Positions 1-11,054 of a stretch of 64,000 bases of DNA are shown piece by piece (position 1 is the first letter of the stretch; each line of letters begins with the position of its first letter). Both the position numbers and the translations under genes were made by a program. The stretch is from Prunus persica (lineage: Eukaryota > Streptophyta > Magnoliopsida > Rosales > Rosaceae). The notes beneath the pieces are model-generated. The model did not search any database, was not told the origin of the DNA, and worked only from the letters and a program-made list of their open reading frames with translations. The stretch is from positions 30,438,131 to 30,502,130 of the forward strand of contig NC_034009.1 in assembly GCF_000346465.2 (NCBI RefSeq). The letters are read 5' to 3'.

Positions 1-170
1 TAATTGATTTACTTTAATTCCTGATTTCCTACTGCAAATAGATTTAGGAATTTATTATTTACTTGCCCATTCAGATTTCGTTGTATTATAAATATGACCT
101 CCTACAAGGAGAAGAATATACAGAAAATTCCCACAAACAAATATTCTCTTATAGTTTTTATATTTTAGCA
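1..170. mobile_element. Probable 3' end of an LTR (element lies mostly outside the window)
   Basis: AT-rich stretch with a TATA-like run (TATAAATATG) and an end in TTTTAGCA. The sequence homologous to the downstream duplicate at 52,345 begins abruptly at 171 (AGGGGCACTTGAG). The break in homology exactly after a CA dinucleotide, inside what is intron 1 of the receptor-kinase gene in the intact copy, is what an LTR end would look like. The overall look resembles plant copia LTRs, but neither the other end nor a target duplication is visible. Confidence 0.45.
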
Positions 171-1423
171 AGGGGCACTTGAGACTGATTTGATTTCCTT
201 CCTTGGGTTGTAACAGTTGTCCTAGATGAGATCAATTATATATTTAACTTCAGAGATGTCAATCTTACCTAGTCCTAGCGTCAATCCCAATTTATCTCCT
301 GCAACATAAATTGCAAAATGAAATTTTTGTTAGCTGAAGCAAAGAAGATAGAAGTGGCATTCAACAAAAACAAGATAGTGCATAACGATCATTTAAAAAC
401 TCATATGTACTTGCGTGTGTGTGTGTGTGTGTTTGTACCGAATACAAAGTATTTTCAACAGACTCTTTCCTTTTTTTGAGAGTTGAATCCTTTGAAGAAA
501 GGAAATGGATAAATAACGAAGGGTCATGTAAATGCGGGAAGCATCTAATTTGATGTACATCTATTCCGATGTAAATACCTTTTTCTCTAACGGAACACTT
601 AAATTTTCCCTTGTCAACATGGCATTCTTCTCTTACTCGAAATAGAAGTTGAAACGTAGTAGTCAATGCAGAAAGACTGAAGAAAGGTTTATATGGATCC
701 TTGGGCATCTGAAACACGGAACATGATGGTGGGAGACTTGGTAAACTATGATCAGGCGAAGTAGTATAGTAATTATAGTTATGATTTCTGCAGCCGTAGT
801 TAAGATCTGTATCGTGGAGTGGGGTGCTGCATTTGATGAGGGTCAGATTGGGTGCGAATAATTCATCAAAGACTGGAGAAAGGCCGGGAAGACTCAAGTC
901 GTTGAAAACTTGATCATTGCAGGAATTTGTTTTCAAACGCTGCTCAAGCTTGCGGTCATTGATCAAAATCATATTTGGTTCAGGGATGATCTCAAATTCA
1001 TGCCAGTATCCTTCCTCTTTCAGTTGGATCCTCGGATTATCTCGATCAGAACAATCAACTGTGAACAACCCGTCGCATTCAGGAAGATGCGTCTGACATT
1101 CTTCGGGAGGACAGCCTTTGTTGATTTTCAACTCTTCGTTAGAGTGAAGAACCACTAGATGAGTGAGAAGAGAGAAAATAAACAAAGCCACGGGAGCCAT
1201 CGAGAAATTCCCAGCTGAACTGAAGAGCCAGAACTAAAGCACCACGGAAAACAAAAAAGAAAAGGATCTACTTCTCTAGTTCAGAACAAGACTGCTGAAT
1301 TGTTTACTTCCATTCTTGCTTCACAATATATTAAGTTCATTCTGTGTTTAACACGCTAGTTGACTTGGAAATTGGAAGGGGAAGACTCGGACAACTAGGT
1401 TGAAACAAATGCAGGGTGGGGAT
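171..1423. repeat. Segmental duplicate, left copy (matches 52,345-53,596)
   Basis: Intron, exon and 5' flank of an LRK10-like gene, almost identical to 52,345-53,596 with only scattered substitutions, one codon of length difference in the exon and a longer GT microsatellite (about 416-433). The homology resumes after the LTR element, at about 3518 (compare 53,600 onward), so the retroelement at 1428-3517 inserted after the duplication. Confidence 0.9.
579..1200 (-). CDS. LRK10-like receptor kinase, ectodomain exon (copy 1, partial gene)
   Basis: Exon encoding a signal peptide (MAPVALFIFSLLTHLVVLHS, residues 1-20) and a cysteine-containing ectodomain of the GUB_WAK_bind type, with the motif NPRIQLKEEGYWHEFEI. 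This ectodomain is typical of the LEAF RUST 10 receptor-like kinases (LRK10L), plasma-membrane receptors implicated in wall sensing and defence. I end the exon at a GT donor after 579 (phase 1), because the equivalent donor in the intact copy joins a transmembrane exon in frame. The next exons would lie at lower coordinates, but homology with the intact copy stops at 171 at an apparent LTR end, so TM and kinase exons are not visible. The copy lacks one codon (Asp in EIIDPEP) relative to 52,751-53,375. It is either an orphan exon or part of a gene split by a retroelement. Confidence 0.75.
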
Positions 1424-1427
1424 ACCA

Positions 1428-1620
1428 TGTGAAATTAGAGATTTTGTTAAGAAGAATAATTCTCAGTTGTTATTGATAGAGCCAAAAGGCTAAGTATTTA
1501 TAGAGATATTACAAGCTTAACTAGGAAAACTAGGTTACTTGGAGACTACTCCAAATCAATTACAATCAACTAATAAAAGGAAACTAAATAATAATTTAAT
1601 AACGTTCCTAATTTCCAACA
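1428..1620 (-). repeat. 3' LTR of the 193-bp LTR element
   Basis: Direct copy of 3325-3517 with TG...CA termini. It is flanked on the inside by the polypurine tract at 1621-1632. Confidence 0.88.
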
Positions 1621-3312
1621 CTCCCCCTCAAGTTGGAGGGTGGATATCAAGAACGTCCAACTTGCACAATAGATTGTGAAAGGTGTTACTCCCAAAGGTT
1701 GCTGATAAAGAGGCAGTGGTGTCACTACTGTAGAGGGGGCAGCTGTGTCGTAGCTGTGTCACTGTTGTAATGATGGAAAATTTGGAGGCAAATGGAGCAG
1801 CGGTGTGCTGTTGTAAAGGGGGTTGTTGCTCCTCTCAAATCCGACGATGTATGAGAGTCGTGAGTTGAAGGAAGCAGCACCCAAATAAAGTTGTGCTGAT
1901 GTTCAGCGCATGTTGCATGTATGGAGGCTGTTGTTGATGTTGCTGATGTGCAACGATGGTGATTTTGTTGCTAATATGCAACAAATGTTGTTGATGATGC
2001 CTTTTCTTGAGGCTGAATAATGATGCTGCTGGGGCAGCTGAATGATGGTGTTGCTGGTGCAACTGATTGATGATGTTGCTGGTGCAATTGTGCGGAAGCT
2101 ATTGATGATGGTGTGTAGCTGCCTGTGTGCAGCTGATGTGTGACAATGTGTCTACCTCCCATATCTACCCCTCAAATCCGAAGCTTGTAGAGGGTCGAGA
2201 TTTGGAAAAAGAGAAGAGAGAATGAAAAATAATGATGAAAGAGAGATTAAAAAAAGAAAAGGAGCAAAGCCAAGAAGATGGCGTGAAAGTGAAAAAAATA
2301 CTTTTATTTTTATTTTTGGTTTGAAAAATGACCCACCGAAAAAGGGATATGACCCATCGAAAAAGTTAGCCAAAAAAAGAAGAAGAAGAATTGAGTGATG
2401 TGGAGACAGAAAGAAAATATCAAACTTGGCCAAGAAAAAAGTTAGGTAGAGAAAGAAAACAAAAAAATTGGGTCTGATGTGAAACCTCAAAGAGAAACTG
2501 ATATATCAACAAAGGAGAGAAAGTGAACGCTCATGTTGGGTTGTCGTGGTGCAAAGAAGCGATGGCAACACAGAGAGAAAAAGGACCAGCAGTTGTGCAA
2601 AGGTGCTCTCAGGAAGATTACGATAGATGGCTTGGATATGAGCGATCGATGGTTTCTAGGCAGGGGCAAAGAATCAATGAACACCATGGCTGGTCAACAA
2701 CAGTGGTGCTAGTGTAGAGCCTCCTGCGTTTGTTGGAGATGTCGTGGGTTGTGCAAAGACATGATGGCTCGGTGAGTGTTGACGAGGCTCACGGAGGAAA
2801 TAAACGGCTTAGTGAGCAGTGACGAGGCTCACGAAGGAATCGCAATGAAGACGGCGTGTCTGCCGCAAGCGTAGACGACTTAAAAAAATGATTGGTAGGC
2901 TCGATAAAGGTCGAAGATGCCGTGGTTGTGGCAAGCGTAGTAGACATCAAAACATAGGCTCAATATCTGATTGCAACAGAGAGCATGACTAGAGATGGCT
3001 CAATATGATTTGTATAGAGAGCAATACTTGTATGAAAAACATAAGGAAATTGCAGCGCCAAAGAAGGGTGCGACTGTTGGTTTAGTTAGATGTAGGAACT
3101 GTGGGATGGTATGGCTTTGGTAGCGGGAATAAAATATTGATCATTGAGGAGAAGGTGAACAAGACGACTGTACAAGATGAATACCCATCATGGGTGAGGG
3201 ATGAAAAGCGCCAACGACTCTCAATTTGGCAAAGGATTTCAAAGATTAGCAACTAGGGTTGTGAAGAAAATAAGGTTTGTAAAAAAGTTTCAAGAGACGC
3301 CCTAGAATCAGT

Positions 3313-3324
3313 GCTCTGATACCA
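3313..3324 (-). promoter_or_regulatory. Primer-binding site (initiator-Met tRNA type)
   Basis: GCTCTGATACCA, the reverse complement of TGGTATCAGAGC, lies immediately inside the 5' LTR. It fixes the element's orientation. Confidence 0.85.
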
Positions 3325-3517
3325 TGTGAAATTAGAGATTTTGTTAAGAAGAATAATTCTCAGTTGTTATTGATAGAGCCAAAAGGCTAAGTATTTATAG
3401 AGATATTACAAGCTTAACTAGGAAAACTAGGTTACTTGGAGACTACTCCAAATCAATTACAATCAACTAATAAAAGGAAACTAAATAATAATTTAATAAC
3501 GTTCCTAATTTCCAACA
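3325..3517 (-). repeat. 5' LTR of the 193-bp LTR element
   Basis: Direct copy of 1428-1620. It adjoins the primer-binding site. Confidence 0.88.
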
Positions 3518-3719
3518 ACTTCCAATTGTAAAATATTTTCTTTGAAATTGTATGGTTGACATCGTTTGTATAAATAATAATAATAATAATAATAAAATTA
3601 AAGCCTTGCATTCATTATATATTGATTGGGCTATTTTAGACATGTATTGGGCTTGTGACTGGACCTTAAACTTTGAATTGAGGCTGACTCAGCTGACTCA
3701 TACTTTGATACAAAGATCA
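3518..3719. other. Duplicated 5' flank of copy 1 and short spacer
   Basis: The start matches the flank of the intact copy (53,600 onward) with small indels. An (AAT)n microsatellite lies at about 3576-3597. No gene is seen. Confidence 0.6.
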
Positions 3720-4660
3720 GCATTTGACACGGTCCAATTTTCCATACTAACAATTTTCTCTCTTAACATTCTCTAATCTTCTCACTTAAAAAATTAAAAC
3801 AATGTTTTTAATAGCCAATAAAATATTGAGTGTATTTCCATATTTGCATTATTGTTTGATTAAAATATAAAATAAATAAATTCTTCAATAACTCTCTCTC
3901 TCCTCTCTCCCTCACGCACCTAAACTAAACCCATCTTCTTCATTATACCCAACCCACCACTCCAGCCAGCCGCCCTTACCACTTCATAACCATTTGGATC
4001 TAGTTATTGTTCCATGATTCCAAGCTGTAACTGTAGCCTGCACCCATAACAAAAACAACCAAAGAAGTTGTTGAAGATGATTTTGTTAAAAGAAAGTACA
4101 TGTTTTGACCGATTTACCCAACTGGGTCTGGCATGATTTTCATAAGAGATGTGTTAAATCTATGAACCCTCTTTGTGGGCAAGTCAATTTATGACAGTAT
4201 TGAGAGATTTATAATTGGTGGTTGTGGGTGTGATGGTCGGGGTGGTGACTGTTGAGTTTTCACGAGGCGGGGAAGGGGGGGAGAGGAAGAGGAAGAGGAA
4301 GAGGAGGAGAGGGGCGAGGGCGAGTTGGGTTGGCTTGGGGATCGGGTGATTGAAGAATTTGTTTATTGTTTATTTAAAACATGGAAGATGGAGAGAGGGG
4401 AGGACGGACGGTGGTGGGTTTGGTCTGGGTGCGTTAGACAGAGAGGAGAGAGAGAGTTATTGAAGAATTTGTTTATTTTTTATTTTAAACAAACAATAAA
4501 AATAAAGCAAATATGGAAATACATTTAATGTTGTTTGGTAATTAAATATATTGTTATAAGTGAGAGAAAAGTGACACATGTCATAAGAAGAAGAGAGAAG
4601 GTCCAAAAGAGAAAGTTAGAGAGAAGGTTGTTAGCATTCATCTTTCCTGTTACCAAATGC
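3720..4660. mobile_element. Inverted-repeat (MITE-like) element, about 0.94 kb
   Basis: Long degenerate terminal inverted repeats: 3851-3902 is nearly the reverse complement of 4446-4497, and similarity extends outwards to GCATTTG at 3720 and CAAATGC at 4660. The interior is purine-rich (GAGGAA runs near 4280-4310) with no credible ORF. The exact ends and the target duplication are unclear. Confidence 0.5.
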
Positions 4661-4728
4661 CCTGTGTCTCATGTTTCTCTCGTAGCTTTTTGACATGTGG
4701 CAAACCACTTAACAGTACTTTACTTTTA

Positions 4729-4885
4729 GGATTATCTACTGTAGACGTCCCTGAACTGTGCCTCTAGTTGCAATTGGGTCCGTGAACTTTTTTTAGAGGC
4801 AATTACATCACTTAACTCAGCAATCAGTTTCAATTGGGTCATACCGTCCAACTCTGTCAATTTATCCGTCAAAATGAGAGGGTAA
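4729..4885. repeat. Left TIR of the Mutator-like element
   Basis: Inverted counterpart of 11,055-11,210. Shared blocks include TTATCTACTGTAG, GTTG(C/T)AATTGGGTCC and CCGTCAATTT. Confidence 0.8.
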
Positions 4886-5037
4886 AAGCGTCATTTTGGG
4901 GTTTCAAGGTAGCTGCAACACACAATTTGCAATTTCATAATCCAAAGACTACCAGAAATTTGACATTGGTGAAATACGAAACAAAGAATAGACATGGCTT
5001 GATTGTAATTCTTGCTGTGAATTGCATGCGTATGTTT

Positions 5038-5174
5038 TTCCTTTGCAGTCTCCAGTTTCAAACAAAGATAGATGCTAGAGTCACCATATTCTTGCTTTGG
5101 GATTGGCTGAAGAATTGATCAAATAAAGATAGCTGCCGGAGTCGAACAAAGTAGCTGTTACTTGGCACCTGAAT
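5038..5174 (+). pseudogene. G-type lectin receptor kinase fragment, 5' part (split by solo LTR)
   Basis: Read in frame up to 5174 and continued at 7777 (LTR and one target copy removed), the DNA gives a degenerate kinase activation segment. A worn DFG-like stretch (FGIG with an in-frame stop, about 5097) leads to the APE motif split across the LTR: LAPEWHKN, then [18 protein letters not shown]. The APEWHKN and CCR(K/R)N signatures are typical of the LECRK/RLK1 branch of S-domain receptor kinases. The first bases are only tentatively alignable. It is a captured, non-functional fragment. Confidence 0.6.
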
Positions 5175-5420
5175 TGTAACACCCCGACCCCAAATTTAAC
5201 CCTTATTTAATTATTTAATTATTTAAGGGTATTTTAGTCATATTTTTAACCGGAGAGAGTTTGGGACTGCGACTTGTATTTTTGGATTGGTCGTACTGAG
5301 ACGAGTTCATAGACACGTAGTGGGCTCGAATCGGAGTTGTAACGAGAGAGATATGGTCAAAAGACACCCAGTGGCACAATCGTAAATATTTCGAAATGAG
5401 ATTTTTTTTATAAAAATCTG

Positions 5421-5422
<2 letters not shown>

Positions 5423-5489
<67 letters not shown>
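5423..5489. repeat. (TC)n microsatellite
   Basis: About 33 uninterrupted TC dinucleotides inside the solo LTR. It creates long Arg/Glu ORFs on the other strand that are not genes. Confidence 0.95.
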
Positions 5490-5490
<1 letters not shown>

Positions 5491-6690
5491 GCGACTCCTC
5501 TCTCTCTCCCGTCGGCCTCTCCTCTCTCTCTCTTCGTAACTCCGGCCACCGGCCGCGGCTGCGGACGGGGCCGGTGTCAAAAGAACTAGCTCGACCTCGG
5601 CGTCACGACCCAGCCCATCCCCGCCATCGGCCGCCGCTCCAGCCGCTGGAAAATGGCGATTTTCGTCCGGATGTCGCCAGAACTTCAACGCCGTCGATCT
5701 CCCTCCTCCGGCCACCATTTCCGTCGACCCAGGTATGGATCTTGAACCTCTCAAGCTGTTCTAGCTGCCTGTTGGTTGGGTTTTGATCGATTCGATCTCT
5801 AGATCACTCGATTTTCGAATTGAAAATCGGCCGAAACTTCGGCCGCCGTGATCGGCCATTTTCGGCCACTTTTTGGGGTAGGTCCAAGAACAAAAGTGGC
5901 TCCAAATAGGGTGTTATACCTAGGGTAGGAGTTTGGAGCCGTGGTTTTGAGATTTTCCGGCGAAGCGTTATCGCTTTGGGCACCCACGCGATGCCGGCGC
6001 GTGCGGCGGCGCGTGGGCACTGTAGAAAAAGTAGTGATGTGTTCCGATGAGATCCTTAGGTTGTCACGAGTACGTAGGATTTCGCGGATCTCAATTCGGA
6101 CGTCGTTTGACTATCGAACGGATAATCGCATATTGTGCGTTATCCGGGTTCGGTAGGTTGGGACCGTTGGATGGTCCCAAATTTAATATATGTTAATCTA
6201 GGAATTTCTAAGATCGTGTAGGAATTCACGGATCGTGAATCGGAGCCCCGGATGTTCCGAATAATAATTTAAAGTTTATATTTTATATTAACCGTCAGAT
6301 CATGCGATCGTGAGAAATCCGACTGTCTGATCTGAACCAAACTGGCAGGACAAGTGTCTTGTACCTGGTAGAACCCATAGGGACCTTCGGATCGAAAATT
6401 GGAGGTCGTGGGTTCCACAGGTCCGGTTGACCAGGGTTAGAATAGTTTGACCCTTGGTTGACCGTGAGTCTCCCGGAGTAATCTCACCTTTCTAGGGGGG
6501 ATTATCGGGTGCTAGATGATTGTGGAGGGTTACACAATATTAGAATTAATTTATATAACTATAATTATATATGGTTGTACAAGGGTACAACAGAGTCTAG
6601 AATGCCAGTTTGGAGTGCTATACGCACTACTTTAGGTACCTCCTCGGATTTTGGATTTACTACAAGCACCACCAAGTGAAAGTTAGGTCC

Positions 6691-7340
6691 CGTGTGGCGT
6701 AGGTTATCCGGCGTTGGGACAGACCCTATACGTGGCGTTGGTTGTACCGGCGTATGGGGAGATTTGCAATATGATGTTCAGGTCTCACGTGGCGTAGGTT
6801 ATCCGGCGTTGAGACAGGCCCCATACGTGGCGTTGGTTGTACCGGCGTATGGGGAGCTATTGCGATATTGTATTGAGGTCGCACGTGGCGTAGGTTATCC
6901 GGCGTGTCGACAGACCCCATACGTGGCGTTGGTTGTACCGGCGTATGGGAAGTTATGTGATATGATATGCAGGTCTCACGTGGCGTAGGTTATCCGGCGT
7001 TGAGACAGGCCCCATACGTGACGTTGGTTGTACCGGCGTATGGGGAGCTATTGCGATATTGTATTGAGGTCGCACGTGGCGTAGGTTATCCGGCGTGTCG
7101 ACAGACCCCATACGTGGCGTTGGTTGTACCGGCGTATGGGGAGTTATGTGATATGATATGCAGGTCTCACGTGGCGTAGGTTATCCGGTGTTGAGACAGA
7201 CCACATACGTGGCGTTGGTTGTACCGGCGTATGGGGAGATATTATGATAGTATGGCATAGTCGCACGTGGCGTAGGTTATCCGGCGTGTTGACAGGCCCC
7301 ATACGTGGCGTTGGTTGTATCGGCGTATGGGGAGATTATA
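6691..7340. repeat. Tandem array, 95-96 bp unit, about 7 copies
   Basis: The block CGTGGCGTTGGTTGTACCGG recurs at 6731, 6826, 6922, 7018, 7113, 7208 and 7304 (spacing 95-96 bp). Each unit contains two related half-units (CACGTGGCGTAGGTTATCCG and the block above), so the basic period is near 48 bp, with a weaker 191-bp higher-order alternation. The matching part of the inverted solo LTR (about 8760-8960) is not expanded. Confidence 0.9.
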
Positions 7341-7776
7341 TGAAATACAAAGAAATGAAATAAGGTAGCGCCCAAGTGGGGAACTGGGTTTTAGGGAAGA
7401 ACTACGTGTGGCTTGATCCCTCAAGGAGGGTACGTAGGCAGCCTAAGGTTATTAGGTGCAGCCGCAGACTAAATATTAGTCATAAATTTGTATTTGAATT
7501 GTTTGGTAGTTGTTTGGAAATTATTAGAAGGCCGAAGGCCATTTATGAGAATTTGCCTGAAATTATATTGTGCATGCTGCCAGTTGTGGATATTAAATGC
7601 GTTTTTATGCAGGTTGGAATTTTGGAAAATGTCCAATTTATAGGGGAGACTCTGCCGAAATTTCGGCAGGGAGTCTCGATTTTTAGTAAGTGGGTCTGGC
7701 ATCGGAGTGATGTCAGGAATTCCAAAGGGTTCGTCTCGGGTTTTGAGAAAATTCGGGGCGGGTCCTTTCAGTGAAT

Positions 7777-7940
7777 GGCATAAGAACGCCTCGATATCAG
7801 TAGAATTAGACATCTATAGTTTTGGTATTGTGCTTTTGGAGACTGTATGTTGCAGAAAAAATGATTGGAGGAAAGCCATGGAAAGTGCGGTAGTTAAGAG
7901 ATTTGAGGTTGGGTTGTGTCCAGATCTGGTTGCTAGCCCC
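7777..7940 (+). pseudogene. G-type lectin receptor kinase fragment, 3' part
   Basis: Continues the split kinase from 5174: [18 protein letters not shown], then [13 protein letters not shown]. It corresponds to kinase subdomains VIII-IX. The conserved Asp of subdomain IX is kept (DIYSFG). Similarity fades after about 7900, and the rest of the kinase C-lobe is missing. Together with 5038-5174 it is a captured fragment in a Mutator-like element. Confidence 0.75.
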
Positions 7941-8128
7941 CTCAAATCCCTTTCTCTTTCCATAAACTTGTATTCTAAATCCAAATAATGATCCACTTTT
8001 GGGAACAAGTATTCGCCCGTGTTTAGAGCCAGATTCTCCATTGCCTCAGGATTTTGGGGTAGCCACGATGTAGCCTTGCCACTTCATGCTCACCACAGTC
8101 TCTCAGTTAAGATGATCCATGTTGGAGA
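7941..8128. other. Remaining Mutator-element interior
   Basis: Unrecognised sequence between the kinase fragment and the second solo LTR. It continues after that LTR at 10,806. No ORF of note. Confidence 0.4.
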
Positions 8129-10805
8129 TGACAGGACCCTGTGCGTGTCCGACACCTGGCGGGTATCGGGCACAAATGACCTAATTGCCCTTCCTTACAA
8201 AGCACGATAAAATAACAAGGTTGACTTCTACCGAAAAATCGACAAAGTCTCCCCTGTAGTTGGATCAATTCCCAAAATTTACACCTGCCAAACAAGCATA
8301 TATATATACCACCAACTGCCATCTTACGTATATATATACATTCCAACAGTTAAATTCCAATTCTATGGCAAATTATCAAAGTGACTACTAAGAATTTACA
8401 AAATGAGTCAATTTTTTTACAGAAACGTCCTACATCAGAAAGGAAAGCGCGGAAGGTGGAAAATGGCCCAGTGGTGGATCACTGTACACGTCTACTGCCT
8501 GGGTGCAAAACATTAAAAAGGTGAGTGGACCAAAAAACAAAGTTTAGAAAAAATACATATGAACATACTAACCCCACTGTAAAAACAGTTATACAAAACT
8601 AAATCATTCTCTTTATTATATTTGTACTGAAACCAATGCACTCATATATTTATACATATATATATGTCAATCATACTCTTGGTCAACATTAATCTCTTAA
8701 AAGCATTGAAAACAGTTTAAAACTCACCTAGGTGTACCCTTTATTTTCGTCAATTCCTAATATCCGTCAATTCCTCGCATCACCATGGGTGATACGTACT
8801 CACAGGTCTCAGTGACACAAGGTCAGTCCGAGCCGCAACTCACAGGATTCAGCGGACCGTAGTCAGCATGATCTGCATTACTCGCTCCACACGAGTTCGG
8901 GTACCATAGAACTTGTAGGGCAACTGTCAAGCATGCTGACTAAACCAAAGGCAACTAATAAAATCCGAAGGCAACATTTGATCTGAAGACAACTTATTTA
9001 CCGAAGGCAACATCTGTATATCTGGGTACCTAAGGTGGTTTAGGAAAATATAAAGTTTCTAAAGAAAATCTGCTAAATAACTGAATTTCTGTAAACTCTA
9101 AAACTCTGCTACCGTTTATATGATAATTAGCTATAATTTCTTTTCCTATATCCTTTAAAGGATATTCCACTCAGCAGCATGCAAAACAAAATATTTAAAA
9201 GCATATAACAGCTTATAAAACACGAATCTTTGAATAAAACTTATTCAAGATCAAATACTGTAACTGAACTGCTTAAATTCATTTATAAAAAACAAAGAGT
9301 TCATTCACTGCTGGTCCGTGCTCTCTGGACCTCTTGAAGGTCCCTCCTGCGGGTCAACTGGTGCCCGGGTGCCTGTTCAATTACCATAATATTCTATTAA
9401 TACAATACTCAAAATAGTATTAAATTCAAAACCCTAACCCCCAGCTCCTAGAAGTGCGTGCATCAAATTAAAGTTGTTCTTATGCCCACAAAAGCTTGCC
9501 TTCCACTTGGAACAATTTAGAAGTATCTCGGGACTCAAAAAGCGGTAAAGTCCCAAAAGTCAACCCAGGACCCCGAAGGTCCACGACCTAAAAATTATGA
9601 TCTGAAAGTCTCTAAAAGTTCCAATATACCTAGGACACATGTCCTGAGGGTTTGATCTCTATCGGACGGTCGGATTGATCACGATCGTACAATCGCATTA
9701 TTTCTAAAACCCTAGCCATAGGGTTCGTAATTTCGGAGTATCCGGGACTCCGATTCACGATCCGTCGAATCCTAAACGATCCTGGAATTGTCTAGATTAA
9801 CATATCTGAAAAAGATTACGATCCAACGGCTCAGCAATATTGAAACCGAAAATCGCACAATATGCAAAATCCGTTCGAGGCTCAAACGGTATCCAAATTG
9901 AGAACCACGAATTCCTACGCGCTCGTGACAACACGATGATCATTCTAGGACTGAAAGTGATCTCCACTAAACTGCCCACGCACCGCCACACCCGGCGGCA
10001 GCACGTGGGTGGCTTGATAAATTTCTGGTAGTCGGAAAAACTCCAAACCGCTGGCCCAAACTCCTATCCTAGGTAAAACACCCTATTTAGAACCACTTTT
10101 GTTCTTGGACTTACCCCAAAAACTGGCCGGAAGTGGCCGGAATTGCACCCTCAAAATTGACTAAAACCTATATTGAAAATCGAACAATCTACGCTTGAAA
10201 TTTCTGAAATCCTACCCAACCAGCAACTAGAGCATGGAAAATAGCTAGAAAATCATACCTCACTCGTCCGATTTGGTGGCCGGATGACGGAGATCGAAAG
10301 CTTGAAAAATCTGCCAAAACCGACACGTTCTCGGACGTTTTCCCATGAAAACCGGCGGTTCCAAGGGCAAAGACTGGTCAGGAGAGGAAGAGGAAGCGGC
10401 GGTGGTTCGATTGGGTCCGATCTCGTCTGTCGGAGTAGAGGGTGGCGGTGGCTATGGATGAGAGAAGGTGACGGCTGCAAAATAGGGGGGGTGTCGCAAT
10501 TGTGAGGGAGAGAGAAGAAGAAGATCAGTTTTATAAAAAAATTAAAAAAAATCCTGATTTCCAAAATTACCATTTTGCCCCTCGGAGTATTTTGACAGTA
10601 TTTTCTTCGTTAAAGCTCCAATTCCAGCTCACATCGTGTCTACGGACTCGTTTCGTCGTGCTCTACGCAACGGTATGTGTGGAATTGTCAAATTCCTTCT
10701 CGGTCAAAAGTCAACTTTTATATCATAAATTATTTCAAGGGCAAAATTGTCTTTTCCTCTTAATAAATTAATAATTAAATATTAATTAAGGTTTGGGTTA
10801 TTACA
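8129..10805 (-). mobile_element. Solo LTR, Ty3/gypsy-like, minus orientation
   Basis: On the minus strand it runs from TGTAATAACCCAAACC (10,805) to GGGTCCTGTCA (8129). It is homologous to the plus-oriented solo LTR at 5175-7770: both have the block 'GTCCAAGAACAAAAGTGG' followed by AATAGGGTGTT, the Cys-free low-complexity 5' part, and a 'GGGGAGACT...TTTCGG' block near the end. The possible target duplication is imperfect (GGAGA left, GAAGA right). No retroelement coding region lies beside it. Divergence from the left LTR is large, so these are separate insertions. Confidence 0.75.
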
Positions 10806-11054
10806 GAAGAAGTCACTGTCATCGATGAAATTGACGACAAAGTAGGGTGTGTGCTAGAGTGTGGGGAGAGTGGGTGGTGTTTTGGGTGGCTTGGGGTCTA
10901 AGGTTGGCTGGCTGGCTAAACGTTGGGGGTAGGAGGAGGACTGGGAGGAAAGAGACGAAGAGTTTTTTCCTTGTGCTTTTGGATTTTTATCTTTTTTTTT
11001 AAAGTTTATTTATTTATTTTTCTAAATTTTAAATTTTAAAATATTTTAATTGAG

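Larger units (their letters stand above)
1428..3517 (-). mobile_element. Non-autonomous LTR retrotransposon with 193-bp LTRs
   Basis: Two direct repeats of 193 bp (1428-1620 and 3325-3517) appear identical by eye and bound 1.7 kb of internal DNA. On the minus strand the LTR runs TGTTGG...TCACA. The primer-binding site GCTCTGATACCA (3313-3324, complementary to TGGTATCAGAGC as used for initiator-Met tRNA) directly abuts the right LTR, and a purine tract (minus strand TTGAGGGGGAG) abuts the left LTR. The element is therefore in minus orientation. The interior has only low-complexity ORFs and no gag or pol. The paralogous empty site is near 53,597. No clean 5-bp target duplication is visible (left TACCA, right ACTTC). 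Confidence 0.88.
5175..7770 (+). mobile_element. Solo LTR, Ty3/gypsy-like, plus orientation
   Basis: Runs from TGTAACACCCCGACCCC to GGGTCCTTTCA (TG...CA). It is flanked by TGAAT at 5170-5174 and 7772-7776, with one extra G on the right. Removing it restores the kinase reading frame exactly at APEWH, which proves it is an insertion. It holds a (TC)n tract, a GC-rich segment, a 96-bp tandem array and, near the 3' end, GGTACGTAGGCAGCC, a stretch I associate with plant gypsy-type LTRs. It is homologous in inverted orientation to 8129-10,805. There is no internal region, so it is a solo LTR. Confidence 0.8.

Noticed and set aside
1835..2717. Several short ORFs within the 193-bp LTR element
   Set aside because: His/Gln-rich or Phe-rich low complexity. 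No gag or pol likeness.
5215..5754. 179-codon minus-strand ORF with a long Arg-Glu tract
   Set aside because: Created by the (TC)n tract inside a solo LTR. No domain or conservation is expected.
10253..10573. 106-codon ORF in the minus-oriented solo LTR
   Set aside because: Low complexity, within an LTR.
5175..10805. One large inverted-repeat transposon bounded by TGTAACACCC-like ends
   Set aside because: Each half has its own TG...CA ends and its own flanking duplication, and the kinase frame is restored by removing only the left one. They are two solo LTRs.
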